NCBI RefSeq assembly: GCF_030409755.1
Contig: NZ_JAUFQE010000002.1
Coordinates: 682,001-746,000 of the forward strand
From: Vibrio lentus
GTDB taxonomy: Bacteria; Pseudomonadota; Gammaproteobacteria; Enterobacterales; Vibrionaceae
Length of the DNA stretch: 64,000 bases
Direction: 5' to 3'
The notes beneath the pieces are model-generated. The model was not told where the DNA came from. It did not search any database and worked only from the letters and a program-made list of their open reading frames with translations. Positions within the stretch are counted from its first letter, which is position 1. Every line of letters starts with the position of its first letter. Below, in pieces: positions 55,408 to 64,000 of the stretch. The translations under genes were made by a program, and so were the position numbers.

Positions 55408-57090
55408 CTAGCTAATTATGATGATGAAAGTACCTGCTAAGGTCATCAATATATTGGCTATCGCGTACGTACCCGCGTAACCCAGAGCTGGGATGGTTGA
55501 GCGAGCGTGATCATTTACGATGTCCATCGCCGGAGCACAGGTTCGCGCGCCAATGATGGCACCAAATAGTAGAGCTCGGTTCATCTTCAATATGTAAGCA
55601 CCAACCAAGTAAGCGAAGAATACCGGCAGAACACTCACGACTAGAGCAATACCGATGACCTGAGGGCCTACTTGCGTTAAGTGTTCAAACATCTTACCAC
55701 CGGCGCTCAAGCCTATACCAACCATGAAGAACATCAAACCCAAGTCTTTGACCATGTTCAATGCTCCCTGAGGCACATAACCGAAAGTAGGGTGGTTTGC
55801 TCTTAAGAAGCCAAGCATGATGCCCGACAGAAGTAGGCCAACCGCATTACCTAAGCCAAATGAAACCTGACCGAATGTCATGGTGATCAAACCAAACAAA
55901 ATACCCAGAATGAAGAAGCTACAGAAGGCCATCAAATCCGCCATTTGGCTGTGGATTGAGATGAAACCAATTTTCTCAGCTAGACCGTGAACGCGACTCT
56001 TTTCACCACTGACCTGCAGTACATCACCTTTAGAAAGCACGATGTTTAAGTCCATCGGCATTTCAATCTGAGCTCTTACTACGCGGTTAAGGAAACAACC
56101 GTATTCAGACAGGTTTAAGTCTGACAGGCGCTTACCTGCGATGCTGTCACTTTTAACGACGATCTCTTCTTCCACGATACGTAGGTCGAGAAGGTTACGG
56201 TCGAAAACCTCTTTACCATTACGGAAGCTTGGGTCGAGACGCGCGTGGCTATCAGGGAAACCAACCAATGCGATTTCATCGCCTTCTTGCAGGATTGCAT
56301 CACCATCAGGGTGGGCAAGAATACCGTTACGACGAATACGCTCGATGTAACAGCCTGTTTGGCGATAAATACCCAGTTCACGCAGGTTCTTACCGTCAGT
56401 CCAAGATATAAGCTCTTGTCCTACGCGGTAAGCTCGTATGATTGGAAGGTAAACCTTACGTTGCCCTGAAGCACCTAAGCCACGCTCTTGGGCGATTTGC
56501 TCAGCTGAATCGTGTAGGTTAACTTTCTGAAGCTTTGGAATAAGGCGAGCAAACATAATCATGCTGATTAAGCCAACTAAGTAAGCCATCGCATAACCAA
56601 CTGATAGGTTTTCGATGATCAGGCCTATATCCATGTTTCTTGGTAATTCTGCAAGCCCAGAATTCAGAGCATCTTGAGCACCTACTAATATCGGCGTTGC
56701 TGTTAAGGCCCCCGCCATCATGCCTGCGGATAAACCAAAGCCCAGTCCGAGGTAATGGCTGCTGAAATACGTTAAAGCAATTGCGGTAGAGAGCACCACA
56801 AGGCTCAGAATGAGATAGTGCTTACCGTCTCTAAAGAAGATACCAAAGAAGTTTGGTCCTGCTTCAATACCCACACAGTAGATGAAAAGCATGAAGCCAA
56901 TCGTGAGCGCATCAGCGTTAAACGAAAAACCAAGATGTCCCATGATAAGGGAAGTAATCAGAACACCGATTGAATTGCCAAGTTGGAGGCTACCGAAACG
57001 AATTTTACCAATGGCTAATCCAATCGATAAAACAACAAAGATGAGGAGAATGGGGTTTTGTTCTAACAGAAAAACAACGTCGATATTCAC
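55408..57090 (-). CDS. ybjL: YbjL-type transporter of the aspartate:alanine exchanger family
   Basis: The 560-residue membrane protein has two five- to six-helix membrane halves flanking two central cytoplasmic RCK-C (TrkA-C) domains ([34 protein letters not shown] and the counterpart near [26 protein letters not shown]). The family motif [11 protein letters not shown] occurs near residue 520. Length and layout match E. coli YbjL (561 residues). The neighbouring glutaredoxin gene is also E. coli-like gene order. The physiological substrate of YbjL is not settled. Confidence 0.92.
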   Translation of the reverse strand: MNIDVVFLLEQNPILLIFVVLSIGLAIGKIRFGSLQLGNSIGVLITSLIMGHLGFSFNADALTIGFMLFIYCVGIEAGPNFFGIFFRDGKHYLILSLVVLSTAIALTYFSSHYLGLGFGLSAGMMAGALTATPILVGAQDALNSGLAELPRNMDIGLIIENLSVGYAMAYLVGLISMIMFARLIPKLQKVNLHDSAEQIAQERGLGASGQRKVYLPIIRAYRVGQELISWTDGKNLRELGIYRQTGCYIERIRRNGILAHPDGDAILQEGDEIALVGFPDSHARLDPSFRNGKEVFDRNLLDLRIVEEEIVVKSDSIAGKRLSDLNLSEYGCFLNRVVRAQIEMPMDLNIVLSKGDVLQVSGEKSRVHGLAEKIGFISIHSQMADLMAFCSFFILGILFGLITMTFGQVSFGLGNAVGLLLSGIMLGFLRANHPTFGYVPQGALNMVKDLGLMFFMVGIGLSAGGKMFEHLTQVGPQVIGIALVVSVLPVFFAYLVGAYILKMNRALLFGAIIGARTCAPAMDIVNDHARSTIPALGYAGTYAIANILMTLAGTFIIIIS

Positions 57091-57230
57091 AGTGGTCGCT
57101 CAATAATTGGCGTGAAACACAGGGTAAGTTTGAGAGGTGAATTGTATCTAAATATAAATAAAATATAAGCGATATTTTGCTATTTTACTTGATTTTGACT
57201 TTATTATTATTCCGTACGAAAACTGGTCAT

Positions 57231-57259
57231 AAAAAAAGCCCGCTACAGTGAGCGGGCTT
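57231..57259 (-). terminator. rho-independent terminator of grxA
   Basis: On the minus strand AAGCCCGCT pairs with AGCGGGCTT over a 6-base loop and is followed by T residues. It lies between grxA and ybjL, so the two are probably not one transcript. Confidence 0.85.
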
Positions 57260-57340
57260 GATATAAATCGTACAGTCTAACGTTTAAATTGGTTAGCTGT
57301 TTTAGGCTTTAGCCTTGGATCTCGTAAGAGAAATCTGAGC

Positions 57341-57604
57341 TTAGTCGAAAAGACCTAGGTTTTCTTTTGCGTATGCTTCAAATTCTGTGCAGCCGCCGAT
57401 GTGGTCTTGATCGATGAAGATTTGTGGCACTGTATCTACTGGTTTACCAACCGTCTTCTCTAGGTCAGCTTTGCTGATGCCTTCAGCGTGGATGTCAACG
57501 TAACGGTAGTTGAAGTCATCGCGTTTAGCTTTAAGAGTTTCAGCATGCTCTTTTGCACGAACACAGAATGGGCAAGCAGGGCGACCAAAAATAACTACAA
57601 ACAT
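57341..57604 (-). CDS. grxA: glutaredoxin 1 (GrxA)
   Basis: The 87-residue protein is a classic dithiol glutaredoxin with active site CPFC (C11 and C14), the TVP cis-proline segment (DTVPQIFIDQDHIGGCTEF) and the GSH-binding GG. It reduces protein disulphides and ribonucleotide reductase using glutathione. A third cysteine in IGGCTEF is normal for the family. It lies upstream of ybjL as in E. coli. Confidence 0.97.
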   Translation of the reverse strand: MFVVIFGRPACPFCVRAKEHAETLKAKRDDFNYRYVDIHAEGISKADLEKTVGKPVDTVPQIFIDQDHIGGCTEFEAYAKENLGLFD

Positions 57605-58010
57605 TTAATTTCTCCTAAATACGGGATGAGGCTCGTTAACTCTATTATGTTAACTATTCTTTAGTGAATGCCACTCAAAATTTCTTAAAACCAACTATGC
57701 CTCAATGCTATGGGGAAATAAAGATGGAATTGCCTCTTAATACGATAGCTTTTACCTATCAGCGCAAATATTCATCATAAAAACACAGGGCTTCACTAAC
57801 TGCCCGTCATCATCGTTGAGTACCCACAAATTGAGAGTGTGAATTACCCCTAAAAATACGATTTTAATCCATCTTTAATGCCACAAGTTGCACCTCGTCA
57901 AAAAAAGCTCCTACAGAACGAGGCATCTTAATAGTGATGCACGATACAAAGGCTAAATTCCAATAACCAAGAGTTCGCAGTTTTGTTTGGTCATAGGCGC
58001 AGGAGGCACC
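57605..58010. other. intergenic region without a recognised gene
   Basis: This 406-bp gap separates divergent grxA and alcohol-dehydrogenase genes. I see no ORF, repeat or strong hairpin. Promoters for both genes should lie here. Confidence 0.5.
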
Positions 58011-59312
58011 ATGTTTCAATTTATGACACCTACAAAGATCATCTTTGGTGATGGAGCACTTCAGGCTTCATTGTCCCTCTTTAATCAATACGGCTACAGC
58101 GTGTTATTGGTTACAGGCAACACGTTAGAACGCACTTCACTGGTCACCGATTACCTCGATGCGCAAAACATGCGTTATCAACACATTGCCGTTTCCGGTG
58201 AACCCAATATCAAAATGGTCGAAGAGGCCGCTACTTCGGCACGCCGATTTAAGCCTGATATGGTGGTTGCAATGGGTGGAGGCAGTGCGATTGATATGGG
58301 GAAAGCGTTAGCTGCTGTTTTACCTAATCAAGGTAATTTATACGACTATGTGGAAGTGGTTGGGCGCAATGTACCACTCAAGGCTAAACCATTGCCGTTC
58401 ATCGCGATTCCTACAACGGCGAGCACTGGCGCTGAGGTCACTAAAAATGCGGTGCTTAAGTCTGGACAAGATCAAGTCAAGATAAGCCTTAGAAGTGCAG
58501 ACATGCTAGCTGACGTCGCGATTGTCGACCCGACCTTAACGTACGGCACCAACTTGTATTTATCAGGACGTGGAGCCATGGATGCCTTTACGCATCTAAT
58601 GGAAGCTTATGTGTGTGGTGAGCCTAATTCGCTCACCGATATGATCTGTGAGGAAGGGCTACGCAAACTAAGTGGCTCTGTGGTTAAAGCGTGCGTTTAT
58701 GATGAAGCTCAAGCCCGTTCTGATCTTGCTTTCGCTTCTATGTTGGGTGGAATAGCGATAACCAATGCCAAGCTTGGAGCTGCGCATGGATTGGCCTCTG
58801 CGTTAGGTGGCAAGATATCCGCGCCACACAGTGTTATAACAGCGCGCTTAGCGCCATTTGTGATGATGGAGAACATCGCTGTTGCGAGAGAGCAGCAGAG
58901 GAGTGAAATACTGGTTCGTTATCAACGAATTGCTCAGATTGTTACGGGAAGCGCTGAGGTGAAAGAGGAAGACGCGATTTCTTGGTTATCTGAAGTGTTG
59001 GACACGCTAAAGCTTCCAAGCCTACTGGAGTTTGGAGTTTGTGAAGCTCAGTTTGATGAGGTGTCTAGTGATGCGCTTAAGTCTGTTGCGATAAAAGGAA
59101 ATCCTTTACCATTGAATCAACAGAGGCTTGTACATATTCTTCAGCAGGTTTGTGAGGAGTGTGACTGTGGAGGTGAATCTCAAGAAACATCCGTAATGAG
59201 TCAGGATGAACAACTTGCCCCTGAACAGGTTACGGAGTCGAGTTTTACCATCATTAACTCTTATGCGTCTGAGAATAATGTCGTAGAGAAAGGTAATAGC
59301 TGGACGATCTAG
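58011..59312 (+). CDS. iron-type (group III) alcohol dehydrogenase
   Basis: The 433-residue enzyme has an NAD-binding half with GGGSAIDMGKA (89-99) and a helical metal half with ligands D191, H195, H259 and H273 (in DAFTHLMEAY, AAHGLA and PHS). These fit the Fe-ADH family of 1,2-propanediol, butanol and related dehydrogenases. The ATG has GGAGG seven bases upstream. An unusual C-terminal tail of about 45 residues (from CDCGGE, Ser/Glu-rich, ending SWTI) extends past the normal end of the domain. The substrate cannot be told. Confidence 0.9.
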   Translation: MFQFMTPTKIIFGDGALQASLSLFNQYGYSVLLVTGNTLERTSLVTDYLDAQNMRYQHIAVSGEPNIKMVEEAATSARRFKPDMVVAMGGGSAIDMGKALAAVLPNQGNLYDYVEVVGRNVPLKAKPLPFIAIPTTASTGAEVTKNAVLKSGQDQVKISLRSADMLADVAIVDPTLTYGTNLYLSGRGAMDAFTHLMEAYVCGEPNSLTDMICEEGLRKLSGSVVKACVYDEAQARSDLAFASMLGGIAITNAKLGAAHGLASALGGKISAPHSVITARLAPFVMMENIAVAREQQRSEILVRYQRIAQIVTGSAEVKEEDAISWLSEVLDTLKLPSLLEFGVCEAQFDEVSSDALKSVAIKGNPLPLNQQRLVHILQQVCEECDCGGESQETSVMSQDEQLAPEQVTESSFTIINSYASENNVVEKGNSWTI

Positions 59313-59367
59313 TAGTAGAAAGTAGAAAGCACACATAACGATAAAGCTAAGCTAATTCAGGACAAAT

Positions 59368-59396
59368 AAAAACGGAGCACTAGGCTCCGTTTTTTA
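59368..59396. terminator. bidirectional terminator
   Basis: AAAACGGAGC pairs with GCTCCGTTTT over a short loop, flanked by A and T runs. It lies between convergent alcohol-dehydrogenase and hexR genes. Confidence 0.9.
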
Positions 59397-59429
59397 ATTC
59401 AACTTGTTCTTAGGTCATGTATTAGCAGA

Positions 59430-60284
59430 CTAGAACTGAGAGTATTTCTCGTAACGTGAATCACGAAGTGACTCTTTCACACGCTTTAGGTTCTCTCTGA
59501 AACCAGAACCACGACGAAGTGTAAAGCCTGTCGCTAAGACGTCGATAACCGTCATCTGAACAACGCGGCTTGCCATTGGCATGTAAACGTCAGTGTCTTC
59601 TGGAACATCCAGAGAAATAGACAACGAGCTTGCTTTGTCTAGCGGTGAATCTTTTGCTGTGATAGCAATAACGGTCGCACCGTTTTCACGAGCTAGGTTC
59701 GCAATCTCAACTTGGCTTTTAGTACGGCCAGTGTGAGAGATAAGAACAATAACATCGTTATCACTGCAGTTAATGCAGCTCATTCGTTGCATCACAATGT
59801 CTTCAAAACACGTGATAGGGATATTAAAACGAATAAACTTGTTTTGAGCGTCTTTCGCTACGGCTGAAGAGGCACCCAATCCAAAAAACGAAATGCGTTT
59901 TGCTTGAGTCAGCAAGTCAACCGCACGGTTTACTTGCATCGCGTCTAGGCTGTTTTTAGCAACATCCAGACAAGCCATAGTCGATTCGAAAATCTTATGT
60001 GTGTAAGCATCAGGGCCATCGTCTTCTTCAACATTACGGTTCACGTAAGGTGTACCGTTCGCCAAGCTTTGAGCTAGGTGAAGTTTAAAGTCAGGAAAGC
60101 CTTTAGTGTCTAAACGACGACAGAAACGGTTAACTGTAGGCTCACTTACGTCAGCCATTTTAGCTAAGGTAGCAATGCTAGAATGAATTGCAGTTTGAGG
60201 GGAAGCCATAATTACTTCGGCTACTTTACGCTCAGACTTGCTGAAATTTTCCAGGTTTTTTTGTATTTTTTCTAATGTATTCAT
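59430..60284 (-). CDS. hexR: RpiR-family regulator HexR
   Basis: The 284-residue regulator has an N-terminal RpiR helix-turn-helix (FSKSERKVAEVIMASPQTAIHSSIATLAKMADVSEPTVNRFCRRL) and a C-terminal SIS domain that binds 2-keto-3-deoxy-6-phosphogluconate (SHTGRTKSQVEIANLA, PEDTDVYMPM). It matches E. coli HexR along the whole chain (for example FPDFKLHLAQSLANGTPYVNRNV). HexR controls central carbon genes such as zwf, edd and pyk. I chose the ATG; a GTG three codons upstream is in frame. Confidence 0.96.
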   Translation of the reverse strand: MNTLEKIQKNLENFSKSERKVAEVIMASPQTAIHSSIATLAKMADVSEPTVNRFCRRLDTKGFPDFKLHLAQSLANGTPYVNRNVEEDDGPDAYTHKIFESTMACLDVAKNSLDAMQVNRAVDLLTQAKRISFFGLGASSAVAKDAQNKFIRFNIPITCFEDIVMQRMSCINCSDNDVIVLISHTGRTKSQVEIANLARENGATVIAITAKDSPLDKASSLSISLDVPEDTDVYMPMASRVVQMTVIDVLATGFTLRRGSGFRENLKRVKESLRDSRYEKYSQF

Positions 60285-60642
60285 AGTGTTCACGAGGGTA
60301 TAGAGAACAACTTGCTAGTTAATATCGTTTACCAGGGGGTATGGCTGAAGCAAATATCAGTAAAACAGACCCTAAAACAATGAGAGGTTTGTAATTACTG
60401 CTGCGTCAAATAGATATCAAGCTAACTAGCACCATAGAGTCAGTATAAACCCAACATACTATTAACTAATACAAAAACAGGGCATGAATGCTTAAGAATA
60501 TGACAAACCTCAACAAAATTTTAGAAAACTACAGAATTGGAAGAGGGTTTGAGCAAAAAGAATGCAAATTGAGTATGAACTGACAGCTTAGTTACATCAA
60601 AAAGAAAGAAATTTTCAAATTGATGCAACTAAAATTGAATGA
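60285..60642. other. intergenic region without a recognised gene
   Basis: The 358-bp gap between hexR and panP, both on the minus strand, has no ORF or terminator that I can see. It should hold the hexR promoter. Confidence 0.5.
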
Positions 60643-62286
60643 CTATGCGTTGATTTGCGTAACCAGTTTGTTGATTTTGCCCATCAGGTTTGGTGCAAGT
60701 TTAGAGATTTCACGCTGTTCTTCAAGCACTGAGGTTAGAATCTCATTTCCTGTAAGCGGGTTTGCCAATACAACACGGAAAACAATGATCGGCTGATGTG
60801 ACCAAGCTTCTGGATTCAAGCGAGTTCTGGAGACAAAAGATTTACCGGTTTCACGCTGTTTCTTCTGAATAAATTTCGTGAGTTCATTGAGTAACTCATT
60901 CAATTCAACACGCTGTTGAGCGCCTGCTTTTAACAAGGCGGCTTTTACTGATTCAGGGAGGTAGCGATACGTCAGTAGGCAAAGCTCTGGCTCGGACACC
61001 AACTCAAAATCACTTTGTTCTTTAATCAGGTCAGCAAAGTAACGTGCTTTGTTGATGCTTTGGTCGATCAACAGCTCATAGCCTGGGCGGCTGATGATAT
61101 GCATCGAGGCATAAACGAGCATCGCCATACCAGAACGAGAGCCTTCTAGAGTGTGGCTACCGAGGTCTTTCGAACCCTTACGCAATATGTATTGAGCGTG
61201 ATGTTCAATCGCTGTCATCGCGTCTGGCTTCTTAAACAAAACCATACCCGCACCCATAGGGATGTAGAGCTGTTTATGTGCATCTATCGTGACAGAGTCC
61301 GCTAACTCAATACCATCAAGTAAATGACGATGATTATTCGACATCAACGTTGCGCCGCCCCAAGCTGCATCCACGTGGAAGTGGCAGTCAGACTCGGCAC
61401 ACACCTCTGCAATTTCCCTTAGAGGATCGATATTGCCCGTTTCGGTCGTGCCCGCTACACCAATGACGGCGAAAGGCTTAATCTTGTTCTGCTTAAGCTG
61501 ATCTATCTTGAGTCTCAGGTCGTCAGTGCAAATACGGTTATTGTTATCCGTTTTTACTGAAACAAGACCTTCTTGACCAATACCGAGTACATCGGCCGCT
61601 TTTTTCAAAGAGTAGTGACCACGTTCAGAAACCAAGATAGCGAGGCCTTCGTAGTCGTAGTGTTTCATGGCTTTGAACAAGCCTTCTTTCTCTACACCCT
61701 TGAATGAGCCTTGTGCTTTCAATGCATTATTACGAGCAACCCAAAGCGCAGTAATGTTCGCGATGGTACCGCCAGAACAAAACGCACCTAAAGAGTGGTT
61801 GGCACTGTGCATCCAACGAGAATAAAACTGGTCGTTGTCTTGGTAGATCAAACGGTGCAACATCCCCAAAACTTGGCGTTCAAGAGGGGTGAAAGCTTTT
61901 GAAGTCTCGATTTTTACTAGATTCTGATTTAGCGCAATCATGATTTTTGACAGCGGCATCAGGAAATAGGGTAGCGCAGACGTCATGTGACCAATAAAAC
62001 TTGGCGACGACGTGTGTACAGAATGAGATACAAGAGAATCGAGGAGATGCTCGGTATGTTCTGAAACAAACTCAGGCTGCTCAGGGATATGAGCATTCGA
62101 AAAATCTTTCTCAATCTCACGCAATGGCTTTTCTTCAGCCACAATGTGTTCGCGTAAGAATTGATTCAGGTTTCGTGAAAGTTTGTCTTCGATTTGAGTG
62201 AGTGTTGAGTCTGGGCCTTCTGGTACTGTAAAGATACGTAGAAGACTGTCGAAGCTAACATCTGCTGTTTTTTGTTCCGTAACCAT
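60643..62286 (-). CDS. panP: PLP-dependent aspartate 1-decarboxylase PanP
   Basis: The 547-residue group II decarboxylase makes beta-alanine from aspartate for pantothenate, replacing the usual PanD in Vibrio relatives. It has the phosphate-binding SGGT (171-174), HVDAAWGG with D306, and the PLP lysine K338 in TIDAHKQ. Its long N-terminal region (MVTEQKTADVSFDSLLRIFTVPEGPDS) is typical of the PanP subfamily. I chose the ATG at 62286; an upstream in-frame start adds 21 residues without similarity. Confidence 0.92.
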   Translation of the reverse strand: MVTEQKTADVSFDSLLRIFTVPEGPDSTLTQIEDKLSRNLNQFLREHIVAEEKPLREIEKDFSNAHIPEQPEFVSEHTEHLLDSLVSHSVHTSSPSFIGHMTSALPYFLMPLSKIMIALNQNLVKIETSKAFTPLERQVLGMLHRLIYQDNDQFYSRWMHSANHSLGAFCSGGTIANITALWVARNNALKAQGSFKGVEKEGLFKAMKHYDYEGLAILVSERGHYSLKKAADVLGIGQEGLVSVKTDNNNRICTDDLRLKIDQLKQNKIKPFAVIGVAGTTETGNIDPLREIAEVCAESDCHFHVDAAWGGATLMSNNHRHLLDGIELADSVTIDAHKQLYIPMGAGMVLFKKPDAMTAIEHHAQYILRKGSKDLGSHTLEGSRSGMAMLVYASMHIISRPGYELLIDQSINKARYFADLIKEQSDFELVSEPELCLLTYRYLPESVKAALLKAGAQQRVELNELLNELTKFIQKKQRETGKSFVSRTRLNPEAWSHQPIIVFRVVLANPLTGNEILTSVLEEQREISKLAPNLMGKINKLVTQINA

Positions 62287-62404
62287 AGCAAGCGAGTTAT
62301 TTTTCTTATATTGACGCGAGCGGGACAATTTAAACGAAAACGGGAACAATGTCCCGTCTTAATTATGAAATCCAACTTCCCACAAAAGCATAGTAAATCA
62401 AGGG

Positions 62405-62932
62405 TTATTTACACTTGATCGCTTCAAGTTTAGCAATCGACTGGTTGTAACGCTGCAGTGCAGTGTCGATTTGCTTAGGGTGGCTAAGCAGCTCAGCAAA
62501 CGCTGAACGTAGCTCGTAGTTTTGAGCGTGAGGTGTTGATTGACGGTCGTCGAACGTCTGTTTCGCAATTTTTCCAAGCTCATCGTCGCGTGTTGATAGC
62601 GTCTTAATATCGTGCTGTTCTAGTTGTAACCAACCTTCAACAGACTGAGCTGTCGCAACTTTGCTTGGATCATTCACTAAGTAGTAGTTTACCGCCGCGC
62701 GGTTGAGTTCAAAGTGGTGTTTACGGCCTTCTAGGAACCACTCACTGACTTCTTCGAGCTCTGGATATTGCTCAGAGGTTAACGCAGCAAGATCAGCATA
62801 CCAATTCAAAGAAGCGTCGATGTACGCATCGTATTTTGTTGCTTGGCACTGGTTTGTTTCAGACATTGAATCTGCTGCAAAAGAGAAAGTAGAAGTTGAA
62901 GCTAGCAGTAATGCGACGCAAAGGCGTTTCAT
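62405..62932 (-). CDS. exported protein of unknown function
   Basis: The 175-residue protein starts MKRLCVALLLASTSTFSFA-ADS, a signal peptide. The mature part is soluble, helix-rich and acidic at first (ASLNWYADLAALTSEQYPELEEVSEWFLEG), with two cysteines near the ends (in NQCQATKYD and AIKCK) that could form a disulphide. No family is recognised. It lies about 120 bp upstream of panP in the same direction, but without sign of a functional link. Confidence 0.75.
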   Translation of the reverse strand: MKRLCVALLLASTSTFSFAADSMSETNQCQATKYDAYIDASLNWYADLAALTSEQYPELEEVSEWFLEGRKHHFELNRAAVNYYLVNDPSKVATAQSVEGWLQLEQHDIKTLSTRDDELGKIAKQTFDDRQSTPHAQNYELRSAFAELLSHPKQIDTALQRYNQSIAKLEAIKCK

Positions 62933-63107
62933 AGTGGTTCCTTTTGTAAGTTTATTCTTTTTAGGACTTTGTCGTTACAGAGTACCGTGATCATTATTTG
63001 TTGAGCAATGACACTTAGTGTCTTTTTATTTCGGTAACTGTATCGGTATCTTGGGCTTTGGTATTCAGAGATGCATTCTAATCTAAAACAATCGCTATTC
63101 CTGCGAT

Positions 63108-64000
63108 CTAGTTAGCAAGAGATACAAAGAACAACATCATAATAGGGACGAGAAGACTCAATATAAACCCGCTGACGATGGCGATAGGGACACATCGAAC
63201 TCCGCCTGTTGTTTGAATCACAGGCAAAGTGAAGTCCATCGCGGTGGCACCTGCATAACCAATAGAAGTACACGGATAACTGCGAATCAGCACCGGGATC
63301 AGTACTAAGGCAACCAACTCTCTCAGCAGTTCGAGCATGAACGAAGCACCACCATAAACAGGGCCAAAAGCGTCACCCATGAGAATGCCTGCGAGAGAAT
63401 ACCAACCGAATCCGGATGACATCGCTAAAGCTTTGAAGAGTGGAATATCAAGCAAGTAAGCGGCAATCACACCACCGATCATTGAGGTCACAATAATCGT
63501 AAGGGCGATCACCATACCGTGTTTGTTCAGTAAGATTTGTCTAAGGGTCAATCCGCTATTACGCAGTTGAATGCCAATAAAGAACAGAAGAACGAATAGA
63601 ATCCATTCACTTGCTGTATCGACCCAATCGAGCCCGATTGGGAGAACCAAGCCCGCGATGAGGCCAGAACCGACCACCAGAATCAACTTTGCCGATTCCA
63701 TCGCCATTGAAGACAGGGGGAGCTTTTTCTGGCTGCTGTCAGTTTTAAGCGGCAGTAATTTATCGATTGCTGGCAGCGCCATTAGGTTGCATACACTTAA
63801 ACAGACAAAGAAAGTGACAGTATAAAGAAGGATTGTCTGTAGATTGCTGCCTAAGTTATCGAGCGCGGCTAGGCTCAGCCCCATAAGCGAGAGGATTACG
63901 TAGATCAGCCTAGACGTCGAGCGGTTAATGAACTCTAACGTCTGGGTGTTTGATATAGAAAAAAGATACCCCACGACGAGTGGCGCAAATATAAAGATCA
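63108..64000 (-). CDS. lysO: lysine exporter LysO (YbjE), 5' end outside the window
   Basis: The readable part matches E. coli LysO/YbjE along its length: PLVVGYLFSI at the edge, LSLAALDNLGSNLQTIL, the GIQLRNSGLTLRQILLNKHGM segment, SGFGWYSLAGIL and GATAMDFTLPVIQTTGG. LysO exports L-lysine and toxic analogues. The frame stays open to the last base of the window, so the start and a few residues lie beyond it; an in-frame GTG at 63974 is not the true start. About ten helices are predicted. Confidence 0.92.
   Translation of the reverse strand, partial: IFIFAPLVVGYLFSISNTQTLEFINRSTSRLIYVILSLMGLSLAALDNLGSNLQTILLYTVTFFVCLSVCNLMALPAIDKLLPLKTDSSQKKLPLSSMAMESAKLILVVGSGLIAGLVLPIGLDWVDTASEWILFVLLFFIGIQLRNSGLTLRQILLNKHGMVIALTIIVTSMIGGVIAAYLLDIPLFKALAMSSGFGWYSLAGILMGDAFGPVYGGASFMLELLRELVALVLIPVLIRSYPCTSIGYAGATAMDFTLPVIQTTGGVRCVPIAIVSGFILSLLVPIMMLFFVSLAN

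Overview
The window looks like chromosomal DNA of a marine gammaproteobacterium of the genus Vibrio, probably close to the Splendidus clade. The evidence is a set of recognisable genes in Vibrio-type order: rplY, a dbfQRS-like two-component cluster, radD, rsuA and bcr; a PsrA-like regulator beside a 760-residue FadE; FabV as the enoyl-ACP reductase; ybjL beside grxA; HexR; PanP; and a LapA-type VCBS adhesin. I saw no rRNA, tRNA, CRISPR array, integron attC site or prophage. The genus call is from recall and was not checked by search.

Layout. 0.2-15.2 kb: three genes in one direction encode a giant exported protein of about 3,490 residues with some 22 Ig-like repeats, an outer-membrane beta-barrel of 1,171 residues, and a lipoprotein with two OmpA-type peptidoglycan-binding domains. 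This is the best candidate for an undescribed system: a long cell-surface fibre with its own membrane anchor and cell-wall tether. 15.3-22.6 kb: mostly small accessory genes. These are a BLUF blue-light sensor with a 13-copy GAAGA microsatellite upstream, a small ORF, a membrane protein, a secreted metzincin-like protease, three GNAT acetyltransferases, DUF2805 and DUF3465 proteins, an orphan prepilin, an RDD protein and a Nudix hydrolase. 22.7-33.9 kb: the rplY to bcr block, with a glycosyltransferase, a DedA-LssY membrane protein and a VOC protein between rplY and the two-component genes. A 268-bp MITE-like element separates the PepSY gene from the response regulator.

34-44.1 kb: an SDR/DUF2867 protein, a MATE exporter, an ABC ATPase/FtsX-like permease/AttH-like operon, and nhaA cut by a complete IS10-like element with 9-bp target duplications. 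Removing the element and one duplication restores an uninterrupted 387-residue NhaA frame. 44.3-50.4 kb: an OmpA lipoprotein and a TolC-like channel, divergent from a LapA-like adhesin with a TAAG retention-module motif, near-identical 357-bp VCBS repeats and a type I secretion C-terminus. The ABC and membrane-fusion components of that secretion system are not in the window. 50.4-55.2 kb: a candidate small RNA with an orphan minus-strand terminator, then a PsrA-like regulator with a matching operator, fadE and fabV (fatty-acid breakdown and synthesis). 55.4-64 kb: ybjL, grxA, an iron-type alcohol dehydrogenase, hexR, panP, a periplasmic protein of unknown function and the 3' part of lysO, cut by the window edge.

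Two themes recur. One is surface architecture: the giant fibre operon, the LapA-like adhesin with its export channel, OmpA tethers and the orphan pilin. If the dbf assignment is right, a biofilm-dispersal two-component system lies in the same window. The other is small-scale genome remodelling: the IS insertion, the MITE, the microsatellite, near-identical coding repeats, and a dispersed intergenic repeat that supplies the C-terminus of one protein.
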